The notes: generated by a model from the letters alone, not told the origin. Positions 16,226 to 26,153 are shown, counted from the stretch's first letter. The stretch is 64,000 bases of DNA from CAIWHR01 sp963816925 (GCA_963816925.1 CAWFMY010000010.1:62001-126000); one strand, 5' to 3'. Numbers and translations are program-made.

Positions 16226-18337
16226 ATGAAATCCAAACGATATTTCGCTGGAATGATCGCGGCTGTCGGTGCCGCTGTTGCCTTGATCGGTCCGCTGGTG
16301 CTTGACGTCGGCGCCGCGCACGCTCAGGACGCTACGGCCATGCCGAAGCACTTCGACCCCAAGGGCAGCCTGCCGTCGACGTACACGATGGAACTGCGCA
16401 AGGGCGTCTCCGCGACGCTGCCGCTCGCGGACAAGCGGGACTTCGACGAGGCCAAGAAGGGTTTCATCGCCGCGCCGGACTTCATGAAGATCATGGCCGA
16501 CGCCGGCAACGTGGCCTGGGACATGGGCAGTTATCAGTGGCTGCTGCAAGGCAAGGACTTCCAGAGCATCCACCCGTCGCTGCAGCGGCAGGCCATTCTG
16601 AACATGGCGTATGGCCTTTATGAAGTCGTTCCGGGCAAGATCTATCAGGTCCGCGGCTTCGACCTAGCCAACATCAGCTTCATCAAGGGCGACACCGGCT
16701 GGATCGTCTTCGACCCGCTGACGGCCAAGGAGACCGCTCGGGCGGCGCTCAAGTTGATCAACGACAAGCTGGGCGCGCGTCCCGTTCTCGGCTGTCGTGT
16801 ACTCGCATTCCCACGTCGACCACTTCGGCGGCGTGCGCGGGGTCGTGGACGAAGCCGACGTCGTCAGCGGTAAGGTCAAGGTGATCGCGCCGGAAGGCTT
16901 CATGCAGGCGGCGATCGAGGAGAACGTGTTCTCCGGCAACGCGATGTCGCGGCGCACGCAGTACTCCTACGCAGTGCTGCTGCCGCGCGACCCGTTCGGC
17001 CATGCCGACCAGTCGATCGGCAAGAACGTGGCGAGCGGCAACGTCGGCTGATCGCACCCAATCTCATCATCAAGAAGGACTTCGAGGAAGTGACGATCGA
17101 CGGCGTGAAGATGGTGTTCCAGAACACGCCGGACACCGAAGCGCCGGTCGAGATGAACACCTGGTTCCCGCAGTTCAAGGCGTTCTGGGCGGCGGAGAAC
17201 ATCACCGGCACCATCCACAACATCTACACGCCGCGCGGAGCGCCCGTGCGCAATGCGCTGAACTGGTCGAAGCAGATCAACGTGGCGCTTTACAAGTTCG
17301 GCCAGGACGCGGAGGTGATGTTCGCCTCGCACAGCTGGCCGCGCTGGGGCAATGCACGCATCCAGGAAGTGATGCGGGTGCAGCGCGACACCTATGCCAA
17401 TCTCAACAACCAGTCGCTGCACTACGCCAACCTCGGCGTGACGATCAACGAGATCCAGAACGTCTACCAGCTGCCGCCGAGCCTGTGGCAGCAATGGCCC
17501 GCGCACAGCTACCACGGGTCGGAACAGCACAACAGCCGCGGCGTCATCAACCGCTTCCTCGGCTACTGGGACGGCAATCCGGTGAACATCGCGCCGCTGT
17601 CGCCCAAGGACTCGGCGCCGTTGTACGTCGAAATGATGGGCGGTTCCGACAAGATCATGGCCAAGGGGCAGGGAACTGAACGGCCAGGGCAAATACAACG
17701 AGGCGTCGGAGATCCTGAACAAGCTGGTGTTCGCGCAACCCGGCAACCAGGCGGCCAAGGACCTGCTGGCGGACGCCTACGAGCAGCTCGGCTACCAGAA
17801 GGAAAGCCCGACGCTGCGCAACATCTTCCTGCAGGGCGCCTACGAACTGCGCAACGGCCTGCCCGGCGGCACGCCCGTCAGGTCGTCCGGACCGGACATG
17901 ATCAGGGCGATGTCGACCGAGAACTGGCTCGACTTCATCGCCATCAGCATGGACCCGCGCAAGGCCGACGGCATGCGCTTCACCATCAACCTGGTCACGC
18001 CCGACAACGGCGAAAAGTTCCTGGTGGAGATGAGCAACGCGACGCTGACCAACATCAAGGGCGAGCAGGCGAAGACCCCCGACCTGACGATCACGCTCAA
18101 TCGCGCCGACCTCAACAGCCGTGATGATGGGTGCGAGCACGTTCGACGACCTGATCAAGGCCGGCAAGGCGAAATTCGAGGGTGACCGCAAGCCTTTCGA
18201 TCAGCTCCGGGGCATCCTCGTCATCGTTTGCGCCGAATTTCGAGATCCTGCCGGGAACGGCCGCGAAGACGCCATCCAAGGCCCTGAAGCCGTTCGAGAT
18301 GCCCGATCTGGCGCCGCCGGATGCGGCGGGCGACTGA
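16226..18337 (+). pseudogene. Alkyl/aryl-sulfatase (SdsA1-like, MBL fold), five frameshifts as sequenced
   Basis: Periplasmic linear alkylsulfatase of the SdsA1/BDS1 type, which cleaves alkyl sulfates such as dodecyl sulfate to the alcohol and sulfate. A signal peptide (MKSKRYFAGMIAAVGAAVAL, ending GAAHAQ) is followed by the N-terminal domain. The metal motif YSHSHVDHFGG of the metallo-beta-lactamase fold comes next, then the dimerisation domain, and a C-terminal SCP2-like domain starting near AMSTENWLDFIAI. The protein is complete when five one-base shifts are bridged, near 16795, 17050, 17665, 18120 and 18228. Both extra and missing bases are needed. FadL starts 19 bases after the stop, so alcohol or lipid uptake may be coupled. 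Confidence 0.82.
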
Positions 18338-18356
18338 GCGCACGTCGGGCCACTCG

Positions 18357-19655
18357 ATGAACGCTCGCAACCTGGCACGCGGGCTTGCTGTTGCCGTTGT
18401 CGGCCTCGGAGCGCTGGCCTGCAACCCCGTGTGGGCCGGCGGCATCAGCCTCTACGAGGTCGGCACGGCGGACGTCGGCCTCGCGTCGGCCGGCTATTCG
18501 GCGCGCGCGCAGGATGCGTCGACCGTGTTCACCAATCCTGCCGGCATGACGCGGCTTCCAGGCGACCAGCTCACGCTCGGCGCACAGATGCTCTACGCCG
18601 ACCTGGGGTTTTCGATCGGGCAGGGTACGTCGCCGGCACTCGGCAGCAACAACGGCGGCAATCCAGTCGGCTGGTTCCCGGGCGGCGGCATGTTCTATTC
18701 GCACAGCGTATCGCCGGACTTCAAGGTCGGACTGGCGATGACCGGCAACTTCGGATCGGCGGTGAAGTACGACCCGGGTTGGGTCGGTCGATATCGTGCG
18801 CAAGAGGGGACGCTGCTCGGCGTATCGATCCTTCCGTCGGCGGCATGGCGGATCAACGAGAATCTTTCCGTGGGCGCGAGCCTCAACGCGATGTATGGCA
18901 AGCTCGAAAACAAGGTGGCCGTCAACAACATCGTCGGCGCGGACGGTCAGCTCCAGCTTGACGACAACGCGTGGGGACTCGGCGTCAACGCGGGGCTGCT
19001 CTACGAAATGGATCGCGGCACACGTTTCGGCATTACGTACAACTCGCCCGTGAACCTGAATTTCGGCGCTCGGACGCAGTGGGACGGCCTCGGGCCCGCG
19101 ATTCGGGTGCTGCTTGCTACGCGCGGACTGCTGGATGCGAACGTCGATCTCGGAGTCACGGTCCCGCAAGGCGTGAACGCAAGCTTCTATCGCGAAATCG
19201 ATCCGCGCTGGGCGGTCCTCGGCAGCGTCGGCTGGCAACAATGGTCGAAGTTCGGACGGGTGGATGTCGGGGTCGACTCGAACAATCCCATCGCACTGAC
19301 CACGAGCCTGAACTTCAAGGACACTTGGCACGTCGCGGGCGGAGCGCAGTTCAGAATGTCCGATGCGTGGTTGCTCAATGGCGGCATCGCCTACGACTCG
19401 GGGTTCCAGGACAACAGCAGCGTTGCGCTTGCGTTGCCCGCCAACGCCGCGTGGCGCTTTGGCATAGGCGGCCAGAAGGAAGAATCGCCGACGTTCAACT
19501 GGGGATGGAGCTTCGAATATCTGTACGGAGGAAGCTTGCACACGAACATTCTCGGCAGCGCGCCCATCGCACTGGGCGGGCGCGGCGACGTGGTCGGTTC
19601 GTTCAACAGGGTCGATCTCCTTTTCTTCGCCGGCAACCTCAACTGGAAATTCTGA
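18357..19655 (+). CDS. FadL/TodX family outer-membrane transport protein
   Basis: This 432-residue outer-membrane beta-barrel belongs to the OmpP1/FadL/TodX family and imports long-chain fatty acids or other hydrophobic compounds. The signal peptide ends NPVWA and the mature protein starts with the diagnostic GGISLYEVGTADVGLASAGY, followed by the S/N-P-A-G-M box TVFTNPAGMTRLPG. The C-terminus ends FFAGNLNWKF, with the terminal Phe expected for barrel insertion. The ATG at 18357 gives a normal signal peptide. It lies directly after the alkylsulfatase gene, which suggests co-transcription and a role in taking up alkyl sulfates or the released alcohols. Confidence 0.93.
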   Translation: MNARNLARGLAVAVVGLGALACNPVWAGGISLYEVGTADVGLASAGYSARAQDASTVFTNPAGMTRLPGDQLTLGAQMLYADLGFSIGQGTSPALGSNNGGNPVGWFPGGGMFYSHSVSPDFKVGLAMTGNFGSAVKYDPGWVGRYRAQEGTLLGVSILPSAAWRINENLSVGASLNAMYGKLENKVAVNNIVGADGQLQLDDNAWGLGVNAGLLYEMDRGTRFGITYNSPVNLNFGARTQWDGLGPAIRVLLATRGLLDANVDLGVTVPQGVNASFYREIDPRWAVLGSVGWQQWSKFGRVDVGVDSNNPIALTTSLNFKDTWHVAGGAQFRMSDAWLLNGGIAYDSGFQDNSSVALALPANAAWRFGIGGQKEESPTFNWGWSFEYLYGGSLHTNILGSAPIALGGRGDVVGSFNRVDLLFFAGNLNWKF

Positions 19656-19758
19656 CCGCTGGACTGGCGAGTCGGACTGCTTTCAGCGGTTCGCTCGCCT
19701 GCCGAAGGCGTTCGCCTGATACTCTGCGCCCATGAGTCAGCGCTATAGGAAATCTACG

Positions 19759-21057
19759 ATGAATTGCATACGCATTGCCCGCCGAATCGCCAATGCGTTG
19801 TGCTGCATGCTTGCGGCGGTCGCTGTTACAGCAACCGGGCCGGCGGCCGGTCAACCCAAGGGACCATTCGAGACCGCACCCGCGCTCGCGGGAGCCTTGC
19901 TTGCGCCGGCCGCGCTGTTGAAGGGACCGCTGCACAGCGTTGCCGAGCCAGTGACGCTCGAAGGTTACTTCGGGCGCTTCGTGATCGAGTCGAAATTCGG
20001 CAACTTCTCTGTCGCCGGCGTGAACATGCTGGGCGTGCGCGTAAACGAGCTGCAAGCGATTGCAACGTTGCAGGAGGTTGAGAGTAGCCAGGCATTCCGC
20101 GATTCACTGGCGAGGGCGGCCTCGGCGCCGATCAAGTTGGTGCAAAGCGCGGTGACCAATCCCGCAGGGACCGTCGAGAACATCGGTCAGGGCCTCGGCT
20201 CGGTGCTTGGTCGTGCTGGCTTCCTCGCCAGGTCGGGCGCTCAATCCGTGGTGGACAGCACCAGCGGCGCCTCGCCGGCAGCGTCCGGGCTCCCGCCCGC
20301 CCCCGAGGGGGAAACGATGCCATCCGCATTTACCGGAGATCCGTTCGGCTACAACAAGGCGCGGCGCGATTGGGCGAGGCAACTCAACATCGACCCCTAC
20401 ACGTCCAACCCTGTGCTGCGGCCACTGCTCGACAATGCCGCGGCTGCCAGCTTTGCCGGCAGCTTTGCAATTAATACCGCCATCGGTGCCGTCTCCATGG
20501 GTGCGAATCTCGTCGTCGGATTCGATACGGACGTTCGCGATGCCGTGTGGAACCAGCCTCCGGTCGATCTAGCCAGGCAAAACGAGGCGCGGCTTCTCGC
20601 CATGGGTGTGAGCGGACGCACCACGCGCGATTTCCTACGCAATCGGTGGTTCACGCCATCTCTACAAACCGCGCTGGTCCTTGCCTTGTCGAAGTTGGGG
20701 ATCATCTCCGGCGCCGAATCATTGATACAGGTCGCTTCTCAGGTGCAGGGGGAGACGCGCGTCCGGTTCCTGGTGGAGTCGGTCCGGATGCTCGGGGAGT
20801 TCCAGAAGAAGGAGGCAGGGCTGACCAAACTCCGGATGAGCGGCATGGTGCCGGTGGGAATCGCGGGTGACGGGACGCTGGTTGTCGCGGCCGCGATCGA
20901 CTACGTGTACTGGAGCAGCGATGCCGCCAAGTTTGCACAGAGCAAGGAACTGAGGGCGAAGCGGAGGATCCTGCTGGTTGCCGGCACGGCGAGCGACCGG
21001 GCAAAGCAGGAATTCGACACGATGGGGTTTACGCTTCGCAGCGGATTACGGGCGTAA
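19759..21057 (+). CDS. Conserved-looking secreted hypothetical protein
   Basis: I do not recognise this 432-residue protein. It has a signal peptide (MNCIRIARRIANALCCMLAA, ending GPAAGQ). An N-terminal region reads LEGYFGRFVIESKFGNFSVA, then come a Ser/Ala/Pro-rich linker (about 160-185) and a helical C-terminal half with DPYTSNPVLRPLLDNAAAAS, FAINTAIGAVSMGANLVVGF and MGVSGRTTRDFLRNRWFTPS. No enzyme motif was seen. The start at 19759 has AGGAAAT upstream; an in-frame ATG at 19732 has none. It follows fadL by about 100 bases on the same strand, but a link in function is not shown. Confidence 0.75.
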   Translation: MNCIRIARRIANALCCMLAAVAVTATGPAAGQPKGPFETAPALAGALLAPAALLKGPLHSVAEPVTLEGYFGRFVIESKFGNFSVAGVNMLGVRVNELQAIATLQEVESSQAFRDSLARAASAPIKLVQSAVTNPAGTVENIGQGLGSVLGRAGFLARSGAQSVVDSTSGASPAASGLPPAPEGETMPSAFTGDPFGYNKARRDWARQLNIDPYTSNPVLRPLLDNAAAASFAGSFAINTAIGAVSMGANLVVGFDTDVRDAVWNQPPVDLARQNEARLLAMGVSGRTTRDFLRNRWFTPSLQTALVLALSKLGIISGAESLIQVASQVQGETRVRFLVESVRMLGEFQKKEAGLTKLRMSGMVPVGIAGDGTLVVAAAIDYVYWSSDAAKFAQSKELRAKRRILLVAGTASDRAKQEFDTMGFTLRSGLRA

Positions 21058-21185
21058 TTGCTTGGACAAATGTACAAGGGTGAATGTCGTTGCAGAAGTC
21101 ACGCGGGCAATTCCGTTGAGCAAGCGCCGCCTTTGAGTTCTCCTCGGGGAACATCCGGACGACGAAAGGCCTGGTGACCTTTCGC

Positions 21186-22206
21186 TCAGGACGCGGCGAA
21201 CGGCCGGTCGTGAATCCATTGCGAAAGGATGTATTTCTCGCCTCGGGTGACAGGGCCGGCGCCGTGCAGGCTCTTGCTGTCGGGTTTGCCATCGCGCATG
21301 CTGGCAAAGAAGATGCCGTCGCCGGTCTTGCCCTTGAATTTGTACCCGACCTTGACGAACTCCAGGCCGCCGCCGTCGTAATCGTCGTTCAGGTACATGA
21401 GGAACGTCGCGAGGCGGTCGCCCTGATAGGCACCTTCCTTGCCGTAGGGATGCTCGCCGTCGTAGAGCGAGTCGTAGTGCGGCTTGATCTCCTGCCCGAG
21501 CGAGTAGTGGAAGATCTGCGGCGGCTCCATCTGCTCGATCTTGAGGCCGGTGAGCAGGCTCAGGCGCACGCGAAGCAGGAGCATCACGACGCCGCCTTCG
21601 ACCACGCTGAAGGAAAAGTCGCTGCACGTGCGGGTCGCGAGGAAGACCGACTTCTGACCGTCGAACATCATCGAGGGGCGGAACTTGCCGAGCCCGCGGC
21701 CGATGAGCCAGCTGCAGATTTCGGGCGTTGCGAATTTTTCCGCCGTATAGATCTTCGGCCAGTCCCAGACCTGCGTCGCCTCCTTGCGGCACGATCCATT
21801 TCTCGAGGTCGATGGACTGATGCAGGTGCCGCCAGATATCCGGCGTCGCCGGCTGCTGCCGCGCCTGATCGGCCAGTGCCTGATCGCCCGCCAGCATCAC
21901 GAGTTGCGCGCGCGCGTCGTCCGCGCCGCCTTCCGCCGCGCGCCGAAGCAGATTCAGCGCTTCGGGCCAGCTTTGCGGCACCCAGGCGCCCGCGCCCGTC
22001 AGCGTCGCCATGACCGACATGGCTTGCGCATCGCCGCGCTCGACCGCGGTCGCAATCAACCCCACGCCTTCGGTAGGCTCGAACGGGGCGTCGCGCCCGG
22101 TGAGAAACCGCGTGCCCAGTTCGGTCATCGAATCCAGATCGCCGCCCTCGATTCGACGGCGGAGTTGGTCGACGCTTTCGTGCTCACTCCCGGACACCTT
22201 TGTCAT
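21186..22206 (-). pseudogene. 2OG-Fe(II) oxygenase (prolyl 4-hydroxylase-like) with Sel1-like N-terminus, one frameshift
   Basis: The N-terminal half (MTKVSGSEHESVDQLRRRIE, then SMTELGTRFLTGR and QAMSVMATLTGAGAW) looks like Sel1/TPR-type helical repeats. After a shift near 21785 the frame continues with WDWPKIYTAEKFATPEICSW and the P4H catalytic domain. That domain has the HxD iron ligands in KPHYDSLYD, the LMYLNDDYDGGGLEFV strand, and a distal His in SLHGAGPVTRGEKYILSQW followed by the basic 2-oxoglutarate-binding region. It should hydroxylate a protein or small substrate using Fe(II), oxygen and 2-oxoglutarate. The catalytic half alone would not be translated normally, so either the break is an assembly error or the gene is dead. 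Confidence 0.78.
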
Positions 22207-22240
22207 GGGCCGGGAGTTTACCGAGCCGCGATCTCCCGGT

Positions 22241-22588
22241 CTACATACCCGGCAGCGGATGAATTTCCATGATCTCGATGGAGGACTCCGGGATTTGCAG
22301 ATGCGGGTGACCGGAGAATGATTTTGCCGCCGCTTCGTGCGAGTCCGCCTGCACGATCGCATAGAGCATGACGTCGTTGCGAGTGTCGGTGATGCCCTGC
22401 GCCGCGACGCGCTTGGTCTTGCCGACTCCGGCGCCCATGTCGGCGAACATCTTGCCGTGCTCGCCCACCCATTGCTTCCATTCACCCTGCATCTTTTCTT
22501 CGTCCGCCTTCCGCTTTGTGGGCTCGCTCTTCTTCCATTCATCCACCACCCTTACCGGCGCCAGGTACAGGACCAGAAATTTTTTCAT
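22241..22588 (-). CDS. Small YCII-like domain protein
   Basis: This 115-residue protein starts MKKFLVLYLAPVRVVDEWKK with GAGGAAC before the ATG. The pattern of an N-terminal strand, central helix with KQWVGEHGKMFADMG and the later VMLYAIVQADSHEAAAKSFS resembles YCII-related dimeric alpha-beta barrels. Their role is usually unknown, sometimes in small-molecule turnover or sigma-linked regulation. It lies 34 bases upstream of the oxygenase on the same strand, so the two may be co-transcribed. The family assignment rests on overall pattern only. Confidence 0.7.
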   Translation of the reverse strand: MKKFLVLYLAPVRVVDEWKKSEPTKRKADEEKMQGEWKQWVGEHGKMFADMGAGVGKTKRVAAQGITDTRNDVMLYAIVQADSHEAAAKSFSGHPHLQIPESSIEIMEIHPLPGM

Positions 22589-22995
22589 CGTCGTGTTCCT
22601 CGAGGTTGTAAGCGAATCCCGAGCCACACCGCTTTGCGGTCCGGTCGGGGAAAATCATCATGACCGATCTCGGATCGGCCCGGAATCGGCGCCCGTAGCG
22701 AAGCGACGTAGGGCCGCTCCTACATCAGGTGCAATCCGGGGACAACGAGCCGGAGATGACGGGGCCTCGGGGGCGAAGCGCCGAGGGCGGGTAGATGCGC
22801 ATCGAGCGCAAGTATAGGATTCATGGACGGGGCGGCTCAAGCGCCCGGCGCGGTTTGCGCGAGCGCCGGCACGATCCAATGGAGTACGACTGCAGCAGAG
22901 CGGCTTGCGTACCCATGCAGGCCGTTTTTGTTTCGCCGCGCCACGCGCACGCACCGCGCGGGCTCGGGAATGAATCGAAAAACAAGGATTCGACG
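22589..22995. other. Intergenic region with REP-like palindrome
   Basis: These 407 bases between divergent genes hold no convincing gene. At 22691-22724 the minus strand reads TGTAGGAGCGGCCC followed by a near-palindromic stretch, resembling the TGTAGGAGCGGC-type repetitive extragenic palindromes of gamma- and betaproteobacteria. A second hairpin CCTCGG...CCGAGG follows near 22765-22790. Only one clear copy of the REP-like motif was noticed in the window. Confidence 0.4.
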
Positions 22996-24063
22996 ATGGC
23001 ATTGAAGAAGATTGCGGTTCTGGGCCTGGGGAAAGTGGGGACTCTGGCGGCCCGGCTTCTCCATCAAGGGGGATTCGAGGTCACCGGATTCGACAGCCGC
23101 GCGGCGCATCCGTCGCTGCCCTTCACCGTGCGGACGGTGGACCTCGTCGCGGACGACGGCGTGCGCGCGGCGACCGAGGGCTTCGACGCCGTTCTGTCGT
23201 GCCTGCCGTACCGCGTCAACAAGCGAATCGCCACGGCGGCGCATGCACGCGGCATGCACTACTTCGACCTCACCGAGGACGTGCCGACGACACAGGCCAT
23301 CATCGAGCTCAGCAAGACTTCGCGCGGACTGATGGCGCCGCAATGCGGATTGGCGCCGGGCTTTGTCGGGATCGTCGGCGCCGCCCAGGCCGCGGCGTTC
23401 GAAGTGTGCCGTTCGCTGCGCCTGCGCGTCGGGGCACTGCCCCAGCATCCGACCGGATTGATGGGCTACGCGTTCAACTGGTCTCCCGAGGGTGTCGTCA
23501 ACGAGTACCTGAACGATTGCGAAGTGATCGAGGACGGCGTGCGCAAGACGGTGTCGTCGATGGAGTGGCTGGAGACGCTGTACGTGGAGGGCGTCATGCT
23601 GGAGGCCTTCACGACCTCGGGCGGACTGGGGACGATCTGCGAAACCTATCACGGGAAGATCGCCAACATCGACTACAAGACGATGCGCTATCCGGGGCAC
23701 ATGCGCCTCATGAATTTCTTCTTTCACGAGTTGCTGATGCGCGAGCGGCGCGAGCTTGCGGGCGAAATCCTGACCAACGCGAAGCCGCCGGTGAACGACG
23801 ACATCGTTTACGTCCACGTCTCGTCCGAAGGCATGCTCGACGCCCGGCTGCAGCGCCGGGAATTCGTCCGTGCCTATCGTCCGCTCGAGATCGCCGGCGG
23901 CATGCAAACGGCGATCGCCTGGACGACATCGGCGTCCGCGGTCGCGATCATCGAGCTCGTGCGCGACGGGGTGCTGCCGCAAAAGGGTTTCCTCAAGCAG
24001 GAGCAGGTGCCTTTCGACAAATTCCTGGCCACGACCACCGGCCGGCTGTTCGAGGCGCGCTGA
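22996..24063 (+). CDS. Saccharopine dehydrogenase-like NAD(P)-binding oxidoreductase
   Basis: This 355-residue protein of the saccharopine dehydrogenase family (lysine dehydrogenase-like) has an N-terminal Rossmann fold with KIAVLGLGKVGTLAARLLHQ, VLSCLPYRVNK and YFDLTEDVPTT. The C-terminal dehydrogenase domain follows from LMAPQCGLAPGFVGIVGAAQ. An AAGGAT site precedes the ATG. It may oxidise an amino acid such as lysine or act in polyamine metabolism; the specificity is not visible. A small exported protein starts two bases after its stop and is probably translated from the same message. Confidence 0.87.
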   Translation: MALKKIAVLGLGKVGTLAARLLHQGGFEVTGFDSRAAHPSLPFTVRTVDLVADDGVRAATEGFDAVLSCLPYRVNKRIATAAHARGMHYFDLTEDVPTTQAIIELSKTSRGLMAPQCGLAPGFVGIVGAAQAAAFEVCRSLRLRVGALPQHPTGLMGYAFNWSPEGVVNEYLNDCEVIEDGVRKTVSSMEWLETLYVEGVMLEAFTTSGGLGTICETYHGKIANIDYKTMRYPGHMRLMNFFFHELLMRERRELAGEILTNAKPPVNDDIVYVHVSSEGMLDARLQRREFVRAYRPLEIAGGMQTAIAWTTSASAVAIIELVRDGVLPQKGFLKQEQVPFDKFLATTTGRLFEAR

Positions 24064-24064
24064 C

Positions 24065-24568
24065 ATGAAGCGCGTCGTGCTCGCAATGGTTCTGGCGACG
24101 TGGGCAGCGGCGGCGATCGCCCAAGCCGCCGTAAGCACGTCGTTGTCGACGGCGATCGGCGAAACGATCGACGCCTGGCACGCGGCCGCGGCGGCGGCGG
24201 ACGAGGAGAAGTATTTTTCCTATTTCGCACCGGACGCCGTGTTTCTGGGCACCGACGCCACCGAGCGCTGGACGCGCGACGAGTTTCGCGCGTTCGCGCA
24301 TCCGTACTTCGCGAAGGGCAAGGCGTGGAGCTTCAAGTCGGTCAAGCGCTGGATCACGGTGGCGCCGGACCGCCGGGTCGCGTGGTTCGACGAAGCGCTC
24401 GCGACGCCCAACCTCGGACCCTGCCGGGGATCGGGCGTCCTCGTCGCGACAAAGGCGGGCTGGAAGATCGCCCAATACAATCTCTCGATCCCGATCCCGA
24501 ACGACCTGGTGGACGACTTCAAGAAGCGGATCGAGGACCACGGCAGGCAGGAACCCACGAAGAAGTGA
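24065..24568 (+). CDS. Exported SnoaL/NTF2-like protein
   Basis: This 167-residue protein has a signal peptide MKRVVLAMVLATWAAAAIAQ and a single NTF2-like/SnoaL-3 type domain. The pattern includes WHAAAAAADEEKYFSYFAPD, VFLGTDATERWTRDEFRAFA and the closing KAGWKIAQYNLSIPIP. Such domains often serve as small-molecule binding or hydrolase-like pockets, but no catalytic set is identifiable. It begins immediately after the saccharopine-dehydrogenase-like gene, so the two are likely one operon. Confidence 0.82.
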   Translation: MKRVVLAMVLATWAAAAIAQAAVSTSLSTAIGETIDAWHAAAAAADEEKYFSYFAPDAVFLGTDATERWTRDEFRAFAHPYFAKGKAWSFKSVKRWITVAPDRRVAWFDEALATPNLGPCRGSGVLVATKAGWKIAQYNLSIPIPNDLVDDFKKRIEDHGRQEPTKK

Positions 24569-24715
24569 CCGGGCGACAGGGTCCGGCGGCGGTGCCACGC
24601 CGAACGGGGGAACCGTCGCCGCGATTTGCATGTCTCCATTCCATTGTTACGCTCGTCGCAGGTCGGATAGCCGATGATTGATCGGTACGCGGGTTACCGG
24701 GGCCGGGAGGATGTG

Positions 24716-25559
24716 GTGGTCATCCCCCGCATCCGGGTCACGTTCGCGCTCTCGATCCTGCTCCACGTCGTGGCGCTGTGGATCGTGTTGCCGCACCTGC
24801 CGCTGCTGAACGCCGGGACAGGAGCAGGACCAGGCGAGCGACCGCCTGCAGGTCGTCCTCAATGCACCGCCGGCGCCTATGCCGGCGCCGGAACCGCCGG
24901 CGGCGCCGCCGCAACCGCAGCGCGAGACACGGGCGATCATTACGGCGCGTCCGCGGCCCCGCAATGCGCCGCCGCGCGAATCCCCGCCCGAGTTCGTCGT
25001 GCCGACGCCCGAAGTTGCGAAAGTCGCGCCGCCGCCACCGCCGCCGGCCGTCGAGCCGCCGAAGCCCGCCCCGCCGGTCGAGGGCGACCTCGCGTCGTAC
25101 ATCGAGGCGAGGCGCCGGGCGCGCGGCGAGTCGGGCGCCTCCGACTCGTCGGCCGAAAGCGAAACCGAACGTCGAAATCGCGTCGTCGCGGCGAACATGC
25201 CGTCATCGCAGAGCCCGATGGCCGGCCAGGAGCGCAAGCGCGGCGGCGGGATCTTCGAGATCACGCGCATGACCTACGACGACGCCGAATTCCGCTTCTA
25301 CGGCTTTCACAAGGATGCGGGTCGCAGGATGACCCAGCAGTACGAAGTCCGCCTCGGCAACAACACCGACATGCGGATCGCCATCATCCGCCGGATGATT
25401 CAACTCATCCGCGAGACCGAGCGCGGGGACATCAGCTGGGATTCCTACCGGCTCGGTCGCGTCGTCGAGCTCTCCGCGCGCCCGGAGGACAACGCGGGGC
25501 TGGAGGAATTCATGATGCACGAGTTTTTCGACAACAATGTGCCCGGGGGGCGTCGGTAA
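24716..25559 (+). pseudogene. TonB-like proline-rich membrane-anchored protein, one frameshift
   Basis: An N-terminal anchor (RVTFALSILLHVVALWIVLP) is followed, after a one-base shift near 24815, by a long Pro/Ala-rich segment (NAPPAPMPAPEPPAAPPQPQ and PPPPPPAVEPPKPAP). A charged region and a C-terminal domain ending EFMMHEFFDNNVPGGRR complete the protein. The layout is that of TonB or TolA: inner-membrane anchor, periplasm-spanning arm, C-terminal contact domain. However, the C-terminal domain lacks an obvious TonB YP motif, and no ExbB/ExbD genes are nearby. Start is taken as GTG at 24716 with GGGAGG upstream; an ATG at 24674 in the same frame is possible. Confidence 0.68.
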
Positions 25560-25605
25560 GGCGTGGGCGTTAGAATGACGCCGTGCCGATCCCGCCAAAC
25601 AGTCA

Positions 25606-26097
25606 ATGATCGTTCGCCGTCGCGGCTTCACCATGCTGGAGCTGATGGCGGTCGTGGCCGTGATCGGCATCCTCGCGTTGATCGCGATCCCGACCTACAT
25701 GGACAAGATCGTCCGGGAGCAGATCAAGGCTTCGCTGCCGCTGGCCGACATCGCGAAGCCGCCCATCGCAGCATCGTGGGCGCTCATGCAGACGGTCCCG
25801 GGCGACAATGCCGCCGCCGGTTTGCCGGTGGCGGACAAGATCGTCGGCAACTTCGTCAGTTCGGTGGCGGTGCAGGACGGCGCCATCCAGATCACCTTCG
25901 GCAACCGCGCCAGCTCGGCCATCAGCGGCAAGGTCCTGTCCGTCCGCCCGGCCGTCGTCGAGGACGCCCCCATCGTGCCGATCGCATGGGTTTGCGGATA
26001 TGCCGAGACCCCTGACAAAATGAAGGCCTTCGGCGAGAACCAGACGAACATTCCCGGAGAATTGCTGCCGTTCGAGTGCCGCGCCATCAAGCGCTAG
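25606..26097 (+). CDS. Type IV pilin/pseudopilin-like protein
   Basis: This 163-residue protein has a prepilin signature at its start: MIVRRRG, cleavage before Phe, then FTMLELMAVVAVIGILALIAIP, with the conserved Glu five residues after the cleavage site. The C-terminal part is a variable globular region with two Cys residues (WVCGYAE and FECRAIK) that could form the usual D-loop disulfide. It should be processed by a prepilin peptidase and join a type IV pilus or type II secretion pseudopilus. No other pilus gene is present, so it is an orphan here. It follows the TonB-like gene by about 46 bases. Confidence 0.85.
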   Translation: MIVRRRGFTMLELMAVVAVIGILALIAIPTYMDKIVREQIKASLPLADIAKPPIAASWALMQTVPGDNAAAGLPVADKIVGNFVSSVAVQDGAIQITFGNRASSAISGKVLSVRPAVVEDAPIVPIAWVCGYAETPDKMKAFGENQTNIPGELLPFECRAIKR

Positions 26098-26153
26098 CGC
26101 ACTGGACGGGCGAAAGCGTTCTGCCCTGCGCAACTTTCGACAAGGAGCCAACA

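Noticed and set aside
21163..21184. CGAAAGG/CCTTTCG stem after the oxygenase gene as a terminator
   Set aside because: The stem is only 7 bp and no T-run follows on either strand.
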